The position numbers and the translations under genes are program-made. The notes below the pieces were generated by a model that was not told the origin of the DNA, ran no database searches, and saw nothing but the letters and a program-made list of their open reading frames with translations. Below, one piece after another: positions 1-6,075 of a DNA stretch of 10,748 bases (within the stretch, counting starts at the first letter, position 1; each line of letters opens with the position of its first letter). Source of the DNA: an uncultured Succinatimonas sp. (GTDB lineage Bacteria; Pseudomonadota; Gammaproteobacteria; Enterobacterales; Succinivibrionaceae); NCBI GenBank assembly GCA_902465145.1, contig CABQMD010000015.1, positions 1-10,748 on the forward strand, given 5' to 3'.

Positions 1-381
1 AATATTATTTTTTCTTACTATCAGTTTTGGATGCAAGAGATTTTTTTTATTCCAAATATATTCTGAAGCGATACAAGCGTGAGTTCTTACTATCGAAGAT
101 TCATCAAAAAAGTAGCATCCTGGCATAAAAGTGCGACTTACTTCGTCCAACAGAACACAGTCGATTACTCCTATAAGTTTGTCATCGTGAAAAACAGCGT
201 AATAAAAAAGTTTATTGTTATTGTGAAGACTTTTACAGAAATTAAAATGTTCTTCTTTTGAGATGATTTCAGTATTGCGCATCTGCTCTCTTATTTCTTT
301 AGCATTTCTATGCTCTAAAATTTCAAGCAGAACAGAATCTGAAAGATAATTAAAGTTTATAAATGATAAGTTTGTTTTCAT
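1..381 (-). CDS. GNAT-family N-acetyltransferase, PseH-like (3' end cut off by window edge)
   Basis: The minus-strand frame runs open from an ATG at 381 to the window edge, giving 127 codons without a stop; the C-terminus is missing. Visible landmarks fit the PseH group of GNAT enzymes, which N-acetylate a UDP-amino sugar in pseudaminic acid synthesis: LEHRNAKEIREQMRNTEII (about residues 22-40) followed by SKEEHFNF (41-48), then YYAVFHDDKLIGVID (60-74), the central GNAT strands. The acetyl-CoA loop lies near the cut end and is only partly visible. The start is 6 bases after the stop of the ketoacyl-ACP synthase gene and has only A-rich sequence in front of it, so translation is probably coupled. 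The GNAT fold is a confident call. The exact sugar substrate is inferred from N-terminal resemblance and neighbour; another nucleotide-sugar or amine acetyltransferase is possible. Confidence 0.75.
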   Translation of the reverse strand, partial: MKTNLSFINFNYLSDSVLLEILEHRNAKEIREQMRNTEIISKEEHFNFCKSLHNNNKLFYYAVFHDDKLIGVIDCVLLDEVSRTFMPGCYFFDESSIVRTHACIASEYIWNKKNLLHPKLIVRKNNI

Positions 382-387
382 TTTTTA

Positions 388-1554
388 TTATTGCTGACCG
401 AATTTTTCTTTCCAGTATTCAATCCACTGTTCTCTGGTTTTAAAATCCTCACCTTTTTCAAAATCTTTTATTACACTGCATCGGCAATTTTGTAAATCAA
501 GTACTGCAGTTACACTCACAAGTCCGTTCCCGTAAGCGCAACAAAGATAAGGTTTATCTTCAAACTTACCGTTTTTTTGATGCTGACAGGATAACACCGT
601 GGGAATTGAACACATGGTATTGTTGCCATAGATTGAGAAAGGTTCGCTGTCTGTTTTTTCAAGCGGAAATTGGACGATCTTAGCAATCGATTGGACAATC
701 TGTTTGTTGGCCTGATGCAGACATAATTGTGAAAAATCTTCAGGTTTTAAGCCGAGGTACTCCATAGTTTCTTTTATTTGGAGCGGGACTTTATTTATGG
801 TGAATTCAAATACAGCATTACCATCTAGCTGACCGTCAGTCAATCGTGTTTTATATCCTGCTTTCGATGTAAACGGCTCAATTATCGGAGCATTGAATGC
901 AGATTCGGAACTTTGTCTGAAATCGTAATACAATCTGGATCCATGTCCAGGAGTGATGATTTTGTCATATCCGTCGGAGAAGGTCGTAATATTGTAATAA
1001 GAGTCAAGAGGGGATTCTGAGTATTCAAGCAAAGTAGCACAACCGCCGTCGCCGAAGATCGGGGTACTGTTTCTGTCAGCAGGATCTGCTCCTTTGCTCG
1101 GAGTATCAGCGTTTAAAAGCAGTATTTTTTTGTGAGCACCGCTTTCTATAAGCATAGAACAAAGATAAAGCCCGTATACCCAACCGGCACACCCCTGCAA
1201 AATTCCCGTGGCGATGCAATCTGAAGACAGATCCAGTTTATGATGAAGTTCATAAGCATCTACAACTCCCGGGTAAGTTGATTGTTGATACACGTATATC
1301 AGCGCATCGATGCGGTCTTTATTTATCTTATTATCTTTAATGAGATTTTTAGCACTTGCCAAAGCCAGATCCTCAGCACAGGTATCAGTATCGACTACTC
1401 TTCTTTTATAGAATCCAACTTTTCTTTTCATGCGCTCTATTTGACGAATATTGTTGTCATAGTATTGAGCTTCGTCAAAGATATTGATCTCATTTTGAGG
1501 AACCACTACCGACAGGCAAGAAATTTTGACATGTGAGAATTTATGAACGGTCAT
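388..1554 (-). CDS. 3-oxoacyl-ACP synthase III (FabH-like) family protein
   Basis: 388 residues with the thiolase fold of FabH-type ketoacyl synthases. The catalytic Cys is C122 in GCAGWVYG (121-128). The His is in LHQANKQI (H280), and the Asn is N311 in the YGNNTMCSIP segment, where FabH usually has GNTSAAS(V/I)P. GDGGCATLL (168-176) matches the conserved GDGA-type strand. The protein is longer than housekeeping FabH (about 320 residues), with a charged Trp-rich tail after about residue 355 and a divergent N-terminus starting KISCLSVVVPQNEI. It is therefore more likely a specialised condensing enzyme of a surface-glycan or flagellin-modification cluster than the fatty-acid housekeeping enzyme. 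It would join an acyl-CoA or acyl-ACP to an ACP-bound extender in the cytoplasm. The ATG at 1554 has no clear Shine-Dalgarno; TGATGAATTGA lies just upstream. The GNAT gene follows after 6 bases. The insertion sequence begins about 75 bases upstream of the start and may have altered its promoter. Confidence 0.85.
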   Translation of the reverse strand: MTVHKFSHVKISCLSVVVPQNEINIFDEAQYYDNNIRQIERMKRKVGFYKRRVVDTDTCAEDLALASAKNLIKDNKINKDRIDALIYVYQQSTYPGVVDAYELHHKLDLSSDCIATGILQGCAGWVYGLYLCSMLIESGAHKKILLLNADTPSKGADPADRNSTPIFGDGGCATLLEYSESPLDSYYNITTFSDGYDKIITPGHGSRLYYDFRQSSESAFNAPIIEPFTSKAGYKTRLTDGQLDGNAVFEFTINKVPLQIKETMEYLGLKPEDFSQLCLHQANKQIVQSIAKIVQFPLEKTDSEPFSIYGNNTMCSIPTVLSCQHQKNGKFEDKPYLCCAYGNGLVSVTAVLDLQNCRCSVIKDFEKGEDFKTREQWIEYWKEKFGQQ

Positions 1555-1583
1555 TTTTCAATTCATCATAAACAGAGAGTGTT

Positions 1584-1599
1584 TATTGTAACAATACAA
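1584..1599. promoter_or_regulatory. overlapping inverted repeats upstream of the ketoacyl-ACP synthase gene
   Basis: TATTGTAACAATA (1584-1596) is a perfect 6-1-6 inverted repeat, and it overlaps TTGTAACAATACAA (1586-1599), a 5-4-5 inverted repeat. The position, about 30-45 bases upstream of the minus-strand start at 1554, would suit an operator. In AT-rich DNA such palindromes also arise by chance, and no regulator is recognised. Confidence 0.25.
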
Positions 1600-1617
1600 G
1601 AAGGGATTTTTAGGCAT

Positions 1618-1628
1618 ATAAATCAAAT
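1618..1628. repeat. left 11-bp direct repeat flanking the ISAs1-type element (target-site duplication)
   Basis: ATAAATCAAAT is identical to 3429-3439 and lies directly outside the terminal inverted repeat that begins ACGGGG at 1629. ISAs1-family insertions are known to duplicate roughly 8-10 bp, so an 11-bp repeat is at the long end; one base may be a chance match. Confidence 0.75.
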
Positions 1629-1723
1629 ACGGGGTTCAGATCCCGAGTGATTAACATCACATAATTTTATCGTTGGAATTGTTAGCATTCCCAAATTGCT
1701 CTTTAACAATTTGATTTCATCAA
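1629..1723 (+). repeat. left terminal inverted repeat of the ISAs1-type element (about 95 bp)
   Basis: It pairs with 3333-3428 on the opposite strand. Similarity is high in the outer 18 bases (ACGGGGTTCAGATC...), patchy in the middle, and perfect over the inner 28 bases (1696-1723), which start TTGCTCTTTAAC and end TTTCATCAA. The middle contains GTGATTAACATCAC, a small inverted repeat, and a GATC at 1639-1642. Confidence 0.75.
1673..1709 (+). promoter_or_regulatory. hairpin plus rrn-type boxA, left end of IS, reading inward
   Basis: A hairpin (stem TTGGAAT with ATTCCCAA, one bulged C, loop around TGTTAGC; 1673-1694) is followed two bases later by TGCTCTTTAACAA (1697-1709). This matches the boxA of E. 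coli rRNA operons, where it loads NusB and S10 (NusE) for antitermination. The order hairpin then boxA copies the boxB-boxA order of rRNA leaders. It reads toward the transposase 3' end, i.e. antisense to the transposase. The sequence match is seen; function as an antitermination site is inferred. Confidence 0.55.
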
Positions 1724-1832
1724 AAACAGGCATGTGATGGCGTATTTGAGTGCCATTTAAGAAAAAAGGAACGAGTGCAGCCCCTACCTTAACAGGCAGC
1801 AGAGCAAAGGAGACGGTGTAGGAACCTAAACT

Positions 1833-3233
1833 TTACTCGTCGCAGTCAGGGTAGCTTTGAATACCTTTCACTGCCAGCGGCAAAGATTTTGGTTGAATAT
1901 TGCTCTCAGGAGCTCCGGCAGCAAAGAAGTTTGCTACATATTTGAGAGCAACATGAGGATACTTACACCGGTTAACCATGGAGGTGAAAGTGACGGTTTT
2001 GCCTTTAAGCTTTTTAACCTTCTCACGGTGGTAGGAAAGGATGTTATACACCATCTTGTTGTAACCGACTCTGGCACACAGGTGGTGTTCATCTCTGATA
2101 TTGAGTCTGTCCTGCATGAAGACGGTATCAAAGGTATTGTGGTGTACTTCAATACTCCAGTAAGTCTTGATGGAATGGTCAATTTGCTCAAGGGACATTT
2201 GTGTGCAGGGTACGGAGCAAACGTAGTACTTAACTTGGCCTACAGGCTTTTTGGCTTCGGCAGTGTTGGTTTTGAGAACTCTTTGAGTTGAGGTCTCATA
2301 ACGAATTAAGGTCTTGGCTCTGCTAAGCCAATCATCACTTCCGGGGAGTACCGGAGAGGGGATGATGGTGACGCTTCTTTTTTGTATTCTTCCTGACTGT
2401 ACATCTGTAGAAGAGCAGGAAAGAGTCTCAGCTTTTAAGGCTCTTTCAAAGGCTAACTTTATGGCTTCAAATAAAACCTTGCGGTTAGCCTTAACCGGAG
2501 CCATGTATTCAAATCCCAGCTCATTGAACACCTCAAAGACGTTCTGCTTGGTATTGATGGCATCGGCACTGAATATGGCATCTTGGTAAACCTTCAAACT
2601 CGGCAGCATGGAGGCAATGGCGTTATGCTCATTTCCCTTGGTTTTGGTTACTTCAAAACCTATTACTCGCTTTGAGTCACAGTCATAAGCTGATACGGAA
2701 ATGCCGCCTTTCTTTCTTCTGGAGTATTCTCCTTTACGGAAACTGGCTTTAATTTCCTGACCGTCAAATGCAATCGTCCTGCGAAAGTTGCCTTGAAGAG
2801 CTGAGGGAATTTCTTCCTTATTCAATACGGAGAAATAGGCAGAAAACATTTCCGTCATCTCCTCAGGAGGAAGCATCTTTAATACTGTTCTTACCGTTTC
2901 AACTGATATACAGTGCTTGGGATGAGGCATATTGGGAATAAGCACTCGTAAAATCGGATGGTTGAGGATCCAATAATCACAAATTCCCGTAATACTCCTT
3001 ATTCACGACATGATAGCCAACAAACACACCAGTCCTACAACTGCGGCAGGATAGGTGACGCATAAGCCTTCACGTTTATCGTGGTAACTGTAATGTTCAT
3101 GCAACGGGAGAGCGTCAGGGTTATTAAGCCAAGGCTCATAAAGTTTGTTCAGCTCCTCTTCAAAGTAGGAACAAGGCACAACAGCCTTAGATGAAGTACC
3201 GTACTTTTCTTCCAATTTACTTCTGAAGACCAT
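1833..3233 (-). pseudogene. ISAs1-family transposase, interrupted by an in-frame TGA
   Basis: One continuous minus-strand frame of 466 codons starting at the ATG at 3233, preceded by a strong GGAGGG (3237-3242). A TGA at 3003-3005 splits it into a 76-residue N-terminal piece and a downstream piece that can restart at GTG 2945 (370 residues). The N-terminal piece (EKYGTSSK...YHDKREG, then AAVVGLVCLLAIMS) and the residues right after the stop (IRSITGICDYW) together make the ISAs1 N-terminal region. The downstream piece keeps the DDE domain. By its own numbering, D61 is in AFDGQEIKAS, D128 in FSADAINTKQ and E266 in YWSIEVHHN, followed by the family's DxxFMQDRLNIRDEHH stretch. The catalytic triad is intact, so the lesion is a single nonsense change near the N-terminus. 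TGA is a normal stop in neighbouring genes, so recoding is unlikely. Confidence 0.85.
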
Positions 3234-3311
3234 ATTCCCTCCGAAACTTTACAGAGCCTTCCCTAAAGTAACGGAGTTCCACAGGATTAATAGCCATAAA
3301 ATTTATGCGCT

Positions 3312-3323
3312 GACATTAATGTC
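3312..3323. promoter_or_regulatory. 12-bp perfect palindrome in the transposase leader
   Basis: GACATTAATGTC is a perfect palindrome between the boxA copy and the transposase ATG, about 80 bases upstream of the start. It could be an operator for the transposase or a host regulator; no family is recognised. It has no counterpart in the left end of the element. Confidence 0.25.
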
Positions 3324-3332
3324 CGCAAACTG

Positions 3333-3428
3333 TTGATGAAATCAAATTGTTAAAGAGCAAACCTGAAAGACTAACAATGTCAGGCTAAAAAAAAGTGTGA
3401 CTTCGATCAATTCAGATCTGAAACCCGT
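3333..3428 (-). repeat. right terminal inverted repeat of the ISAs1-type element (about 96 bp)
   Basis: Read on the minus strand it begins ACGGGTTTCAGATCTGAA and ends with the same 28-base block as the left repeat (3333-3360). The spacing from the outer tip to the 28-base block differs from the left end by only one base. Two GATC sites lie at 3405-3408 and 3415-3418. Confidence 0.75.
3347..3384 (-). promoter_or_regulatory. hairpin plus rrn-type boxA in the transposase leader
   Basis: On the transposase strand, a hairpin with stem CCTGA/TCAGG (3362-3384) and a loop containing TTGTTAG is followed two bases later by TGCTCTTTAACAA (3347-3359). The stem bases differ from the left copy while pairing and the loop core TTGTTAG are kept, as expected for a structure maintained at RNA level. 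Any transcript starting outside or at the tip of the element would carry this site before the transposase gene, starting at 3233. An rrn-type antitermination role is inferred from the boxA match. Confidence 0.55.
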
Positions 3429-3439
3429 ATAAATCAAAT
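3429..3439. repeat. right 11-bp direct repeat flanking the ISAs1-type element (target-site duplication)
   Basis: Identical to 1618-1628 (ATAAATCAAAT). Removing the element and one copy would join the 1617 side directly to GGCAGTGAC at 3440, giving the pre-insertion DNA upstream of the ketoacyl-ACP synthase gene. Confidence 0.75.
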
Positions 3440-3815
3440 GGCAGTGACTAAATGAAACAATAAAGCTTACATTTTTTATTAGAGCCTACGCACAAAATGT
3501 TAAATAGAACTGCCGCTTGACGAGTGGTAACAGTTCTTTAAATTTAAAAATGTAATGCAAACTCCTCATCAATAATAACTTAAATATAATGTTACCTAAT
3601 CTGTAAATACTAAAATGTATGCTTTCAATCTTTAACCTGACTTTTCATGCATTTTTAGTGGGAAAGCCTGATTAACAAAATTTACTGAAACAGACTGAAT
3701 GCAGTGTCCTTTATGTAATACCTCTGCGCGGCAGGCAAACGAGACTTCCTTGCTTTTACTGTTTTACCTGCCAAGCAGAACTTTTCTCAGGTTATGGGAG
3801 TTTAATAGTTACTTT
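3440..3815. other. AT-rich gene-free stretch between the IS and the GIY-YIG gene
   Basis: No frame here looks like a gene on either strand. It holds one good hairpin (3506-3537) and a weaker inverted repeat GGCAGG/CCTGCC (3730-3735 and 3767-3772) that lies downstream of the minus-strand GIY-YIG gene but has no T-run. Before the IS inserted, its left part would have been the upstream region of the ketoacyl-ACP synthase operon, so a promoter may lie here, though none stands out. Confidence 0.5.
3506..3546 (+). terminator. hairpin with trailing T-rich tail (terminator-like)
   Basis: AGAACTG (3506-3512) pairs with CAGTTCT (3531-3537), and inside it CCGCT pairs with AGTGG using one G-U pair, around a TGACG loop. 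TTTAAATTT follows on the plus strand. No plus-strand gene lies upstream, and the inner stem is weaker when read on the minus strand. It may serve minus-strand transcripts from the GIY-YIG gene or be a remnant. Confidence 0.35.
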
Positions 3816-4571
3816 TTATTTTTGAGCAGCAGTTTGTTCAATCAACTTTTTTACAGCGTTTAGATCTGTATCGTCAAATACTCTGACAGCATATTGAGAA
3901 GCAGACCATTTTCGATTTGAAATGTCATAGGTCAGACCGTCAGGATCGTTTAGAGTGCCCCTTTTAGATGCTAATACAACTTCAATCCAATCCTTCTTTG
4001 GCCATAATGCTACTACGTATTTATTATTTTTCAAAAAAGCTACATATAGCTTAAAAGGCTTTGGAGTAAAACAAGAATCAATTGATTCGATTTCTTTTAC
4101 CAGTTTATTATAAATTGCAAAAATGTCCGTCCCCTTTGGAAATAGTGCTTCAACAGTATATTCCGGTACGATTTCCGGATCTTCATCATGATCATCCGCA
4201 GATGTGTTTATTGGATATTTAATAAGTTTATCTAATCTTCCATGCATTTTAGCCAATGCTTCAAGCAAGTCATAAGCATCCCAAGGATAAATTTCAAAAA
4301 ATTCCTTATTCTTGGTAATTCTGAGATTTGGATTTAACATCTGGATAATGTCGTGAAGTATTTTATCCGGATCTTTTGTGTTTTTGATACGAGGGATCTC
4401 ATAAGTACAGTAAATCTGATAAGGCAAAGGAACAGATGTGTTTGATAGCTCTTTTACTCTTTTTTCAACGTTATCTGAGTATCCGATCTTGATCCAGTTT
4501 TTTTTATGAAAACTATCATTGGTTAAGACGTAAATATAACCAGATGTATCCTGTTGTTTAGTCATCATCAT
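3816..4571 (-). CDS. GIY-YIG (T5orf172-type) nuclease-domain protein with DUF5655-like C-terminus
   Basis: About 251 residues. The N-terminal half has the GIY-YIG layout: GYIYVLTN (the GIY strand), then WIKIGYSDNVEKRVKELS with the YIG strand and catalytic-type Arg, then DKILHDII and EFFEIYPWDAYDLLEAL as in T5orf172 domains. An acidic linker DDHDEDPE separates it from a C-terminal module, LYVAFLKNNKYVVALWPKKDWIEVVL...DGLTYDISNRKWSASQYAVRVFDDTDLNAVKKLIEQT, which resembles DUF5655. The gene begins with three tandem ATG codons (4571-4563) preceded by an in-frame GTG at 4574. GAAGG (4578-4582) sits 6 bases before the first ATG, so 4571 is preferred. The frame is intact and has its own promoter-like sequence. 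It lies between two insertion elements, so it may be accessory cargo; nuclease activity and biological role are inferred from domains only. Confidence 0.8.
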   Translation of the reverse strand: MMMTKQQDTSGYIYVLTNDSFHKKNWIKIGYSDNVEKRVKELSNTSVPLPYQIYCTYEIPRIKNTKDPDKILHDIIQMLNPNLRITKNKEFFEIYPWDAYDLLEALAKMHGRLDKLIKYPINTSADDHDEDPEIVPEYTVEALFPKGTDIFAIYNKLVKEIESIDSCFTPKPFKLYVAFLKNNKYVVALWPKKDWIEVVLASKRGTLNDPDGLTYDISNRKWSASQYAVRVFDDTDLNAVKKLIEQTAAQK

Positions 4572-4628
4572 CACATACCTTCAAAACTAATGGCTTGAGT
4601 CTATCACATACGTTTGATTCGGTTATTT

Positions 4629-4656
4629 GATATAGTAAACAAATTAAAAAAGTCAA
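4629..4656 (-). promoter_or_regulatory. candidate sigma70-type promoter for the GIY-YIG gene
   Basis: On the minus strand TTGACT (4651-4656) and TATATC (4629-4634) are 16 bases apart, placing a start site near 4620 and leaving a leader of about 50 bases before the ATG at 4571. The -35 is a good match, the -10 moderate. Confidence 0.4.
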
Positions 4657-4680
4657 TTAAAACATTCCCACATGTTGGTA

Positions 4681-5830
4681 CTAAGGTAATTTTTTAGGAC
4701 GTCCCCTCGGTCTTTTGTGGTCGACAAATTCAGGTTTAGTTCTGGGGCGGCCGCGCTTACCCGGAACTACCATTCCCTGTGCCGTGACCGAATGAGTCTT
4801 CTTTGAGTTTACTCCGGGAGATAGCGCAAATCACTTTTGCCTTAATTCTGTTACTGAATATATTGGTGATGAAGTTACGTACTTGGTGTTCTTTCTTTGA
4901 GTAGAACCTGACTACCCGATAGCAATTGCCGTCGGAGAGGCGAACCATGGCATCTACAACTTCTTTTTCTCTGAAAGTTCTGAATTCCTTGCATGATAAC
5001 TTCTTACCGGCAAAGAAATTTGTGAAGTCTTTACCGTCAATTTTTACCGATTCAATAACGGCGGCGCAATTAGCTTTAAGCTTGGTGATAAAGAACTCGC
5101 AAGACGAATCGATGTCATGTAGTAATTTAAAATCACCATAACCGGCATCCATCAGATGCAAAATTCCTTTTTCCTGACCTTTTGGAACGTATTCTGTTTC
5201 GTTGGCAGTGGTTGCAGTTATATCTGCTCTGATGATGGTGCCGCTTCGCATGGAATAAGTAGTTTGCATCCCAATTTGGGAAAATTTCGGCTCCTTCATT
5301 ACCGGAGTACCGTCAACCTCATAGGTGTCCTCTACCAATTCTGCTTTTTTAGCATGTCTTGCAGCAGGATATTGCTCTGAAAAATCTTCATGAAGTTTCC
5401 AGTAAGTACCGTCATGCAGGAAGAAATCATCAACCGGCAAGACGTTCTTTTGTAACAAGGCAAGGATTTTCCCAAAGTCAGGTTGGCGCATGTATTTGAC
5501 TACACAAGCTTGGAGTTTTGCTACAAACTCAAGCATAAAATTCTTGCATCCTTCGCTTCTTAAGCGGTTATGCAAAGGCTTGTAGAAAATTCTTTCTCTT
5601 TTTGAGGCATGTGAATTGTATTCAGTAACCACTGCCTGAATAGTGTTTCGTTTTTGAGGCGTTCCTACTGCTGTCAGTACGGCTTCAATAAACTAAACCG
5701 GATTCAAATTTCCCCTGCGTTGAACAAAGCCGGAGCTTCCGGCATGAATACCGATCCACTGTGCCGAAACAATATTCTTGAGTTTGGATCTTGCTCTTAA
5801 GTTGCTGATGGTTGACAATGCACCTGACAT
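4681..5830 (-). pseudogene. IS4-type transposase remnant, nonsense-mutated and internally deleted
   Basis: The original start is the ATG at 5830 (MSGALSTISNLRARSKLKN), behind AGAGGA and a run of ten A. A TAG at 5693-5695 interrupts codon 46, after which the same frame continues for almost 300 residues (possible GTG restart at 5632). Two catalytic Asp regions are visible: FFLHDGTYWKL and LHLMDAGYGDF, which fit DDE positions one and two of IS4-type enzymes. After NRIKAKVIC the expected Y-x2-R-x3-E-x6-K segment with the catalytic Glu is absent. The frame runs into unrelated residues and stops at 4757, while a basic tail in the next frame (HSVTAQGMVVPGKRGRPRTK through RPRGRPKKLP) ends at TAG 4681-4683. 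This suggests an internal deletion plus frameshift. The enzyme cannot be active. I could not identify terminal inverted repeats, so element limits are unknown. Confidence 0.75.
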
Positions 5831-5890
5831 GGTTTTTCCTCTTTTTTTTTTAGGCTATTAAAATTGTAGAAAAAACCGTGTCTCAAGTCT

Positions 5891-6008
5891 GATCCTTACC
5901 TCACAAAAATACCATTAGATCAATATATTAGATCCTAAATTTTCAACATAAAAAAGCTTCAAAATACTAATAGTCAGATCACTTGTGATCGGTTACATGC
6001 TCGGGATC
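5891..6008. promoter_or_regulatory. cluster of six GATC (Dam) sites
   Basis: GATC occurs at 5891, 5918, 5931, 5977, 5987 and 6005. Chance would give about one per 256 bases. Two of them form the arms of GATCACTTGTGATC. Such clusters are known in Dam-sensitive transposase promoters and in phase-variable promoters. Whether this host methylates GATC cannot be seen here. Confidence 0.4.
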
Positions 6009-6075
6009 TGAATCTTGTAATTTTTAAAATTGCAGAAATTATGACATCTAATGATGCTTTTACGCTAACCTGGGC

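Larger units (their letters stand above)
1629..3428 (-). mobile_element. ISAs1-family insertion sequence with long terminal inverted repeats
   Basis: An 1800-bp element bounded by ACGGGGTTCAGATC at the left and its inverted partner (ACGGGTTTCAGATC read on the minus strand) at the right, with 11-bp direct repeats immediately outside. It carries one minus-strand transposase gene (1833-3233), about 105 bases inside each end repeat. The transposase has the ISAs1-type DDE domain, but its frame is broken by a TGA, so the copy is probably unable to move by itself although its ends look usable in trans. The terminal repeats extend inward for nearly 100 bp and contain hairpin plus boxA sequences, far longer than the short inverted repeats usual for this family. 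Confidence 0.85.

Noticed and set aside
79..261. Plus-strand open frame of 60 codons at the left edge
   Set aside because: It lies opposite the GNAT gene, which has recognisable family motifs; low-complexity protein and no ribosome binding site.
1555..1626. Short frame ending at the TGA just before the ketoacyl-ACP synthase ATG, which with the empty site restored would be about 37 codons
   Set aside because: The peptide is not recognisable and has no ribosome binding site; probably non-coding leader.
1629..1650. tRNA T-arm-like sequence GGGGTTCAGATCCC
   Set aside because: The position equivalent to A58 is G, and no acceptor stem or anticodon arm can be drawn around it; it is the IS end.
1738..1757. 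Hairpin ATGGC/GCCAT downstream of the ISAs1 transposase as a terminator
   Set aside because: Only a five-base stem and the T-run on the minus strand is about a dozen bases away.
1857..2291. Plus-strand open frame of 144 codons inside the IS
   Set aside because: Antisense shadow of the ISAs1 transposase; residues resemble no known family.
3003..3005. TGA read as an amino acid (alternative genetic code or selenocysteine)
   Set aside because: The qseB-like and qseC-like genes end normally with TGA, and no selenocysteine-type hairpin is evident just downstream; a nonsense mutation is simpler.
3721..3780. CRISPR or terminator around the GGCAGG/CCTGCC inverted repeat
   Set aside because: A single inverted repeat with a long loop and no T-run; no repeat-spacer periodicity anywhere in the window.
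5984..5999. CRP-like site TGTGATCGGTTACATG
   Set aside because: The second half does not match TCACA at the required six-base spacing.
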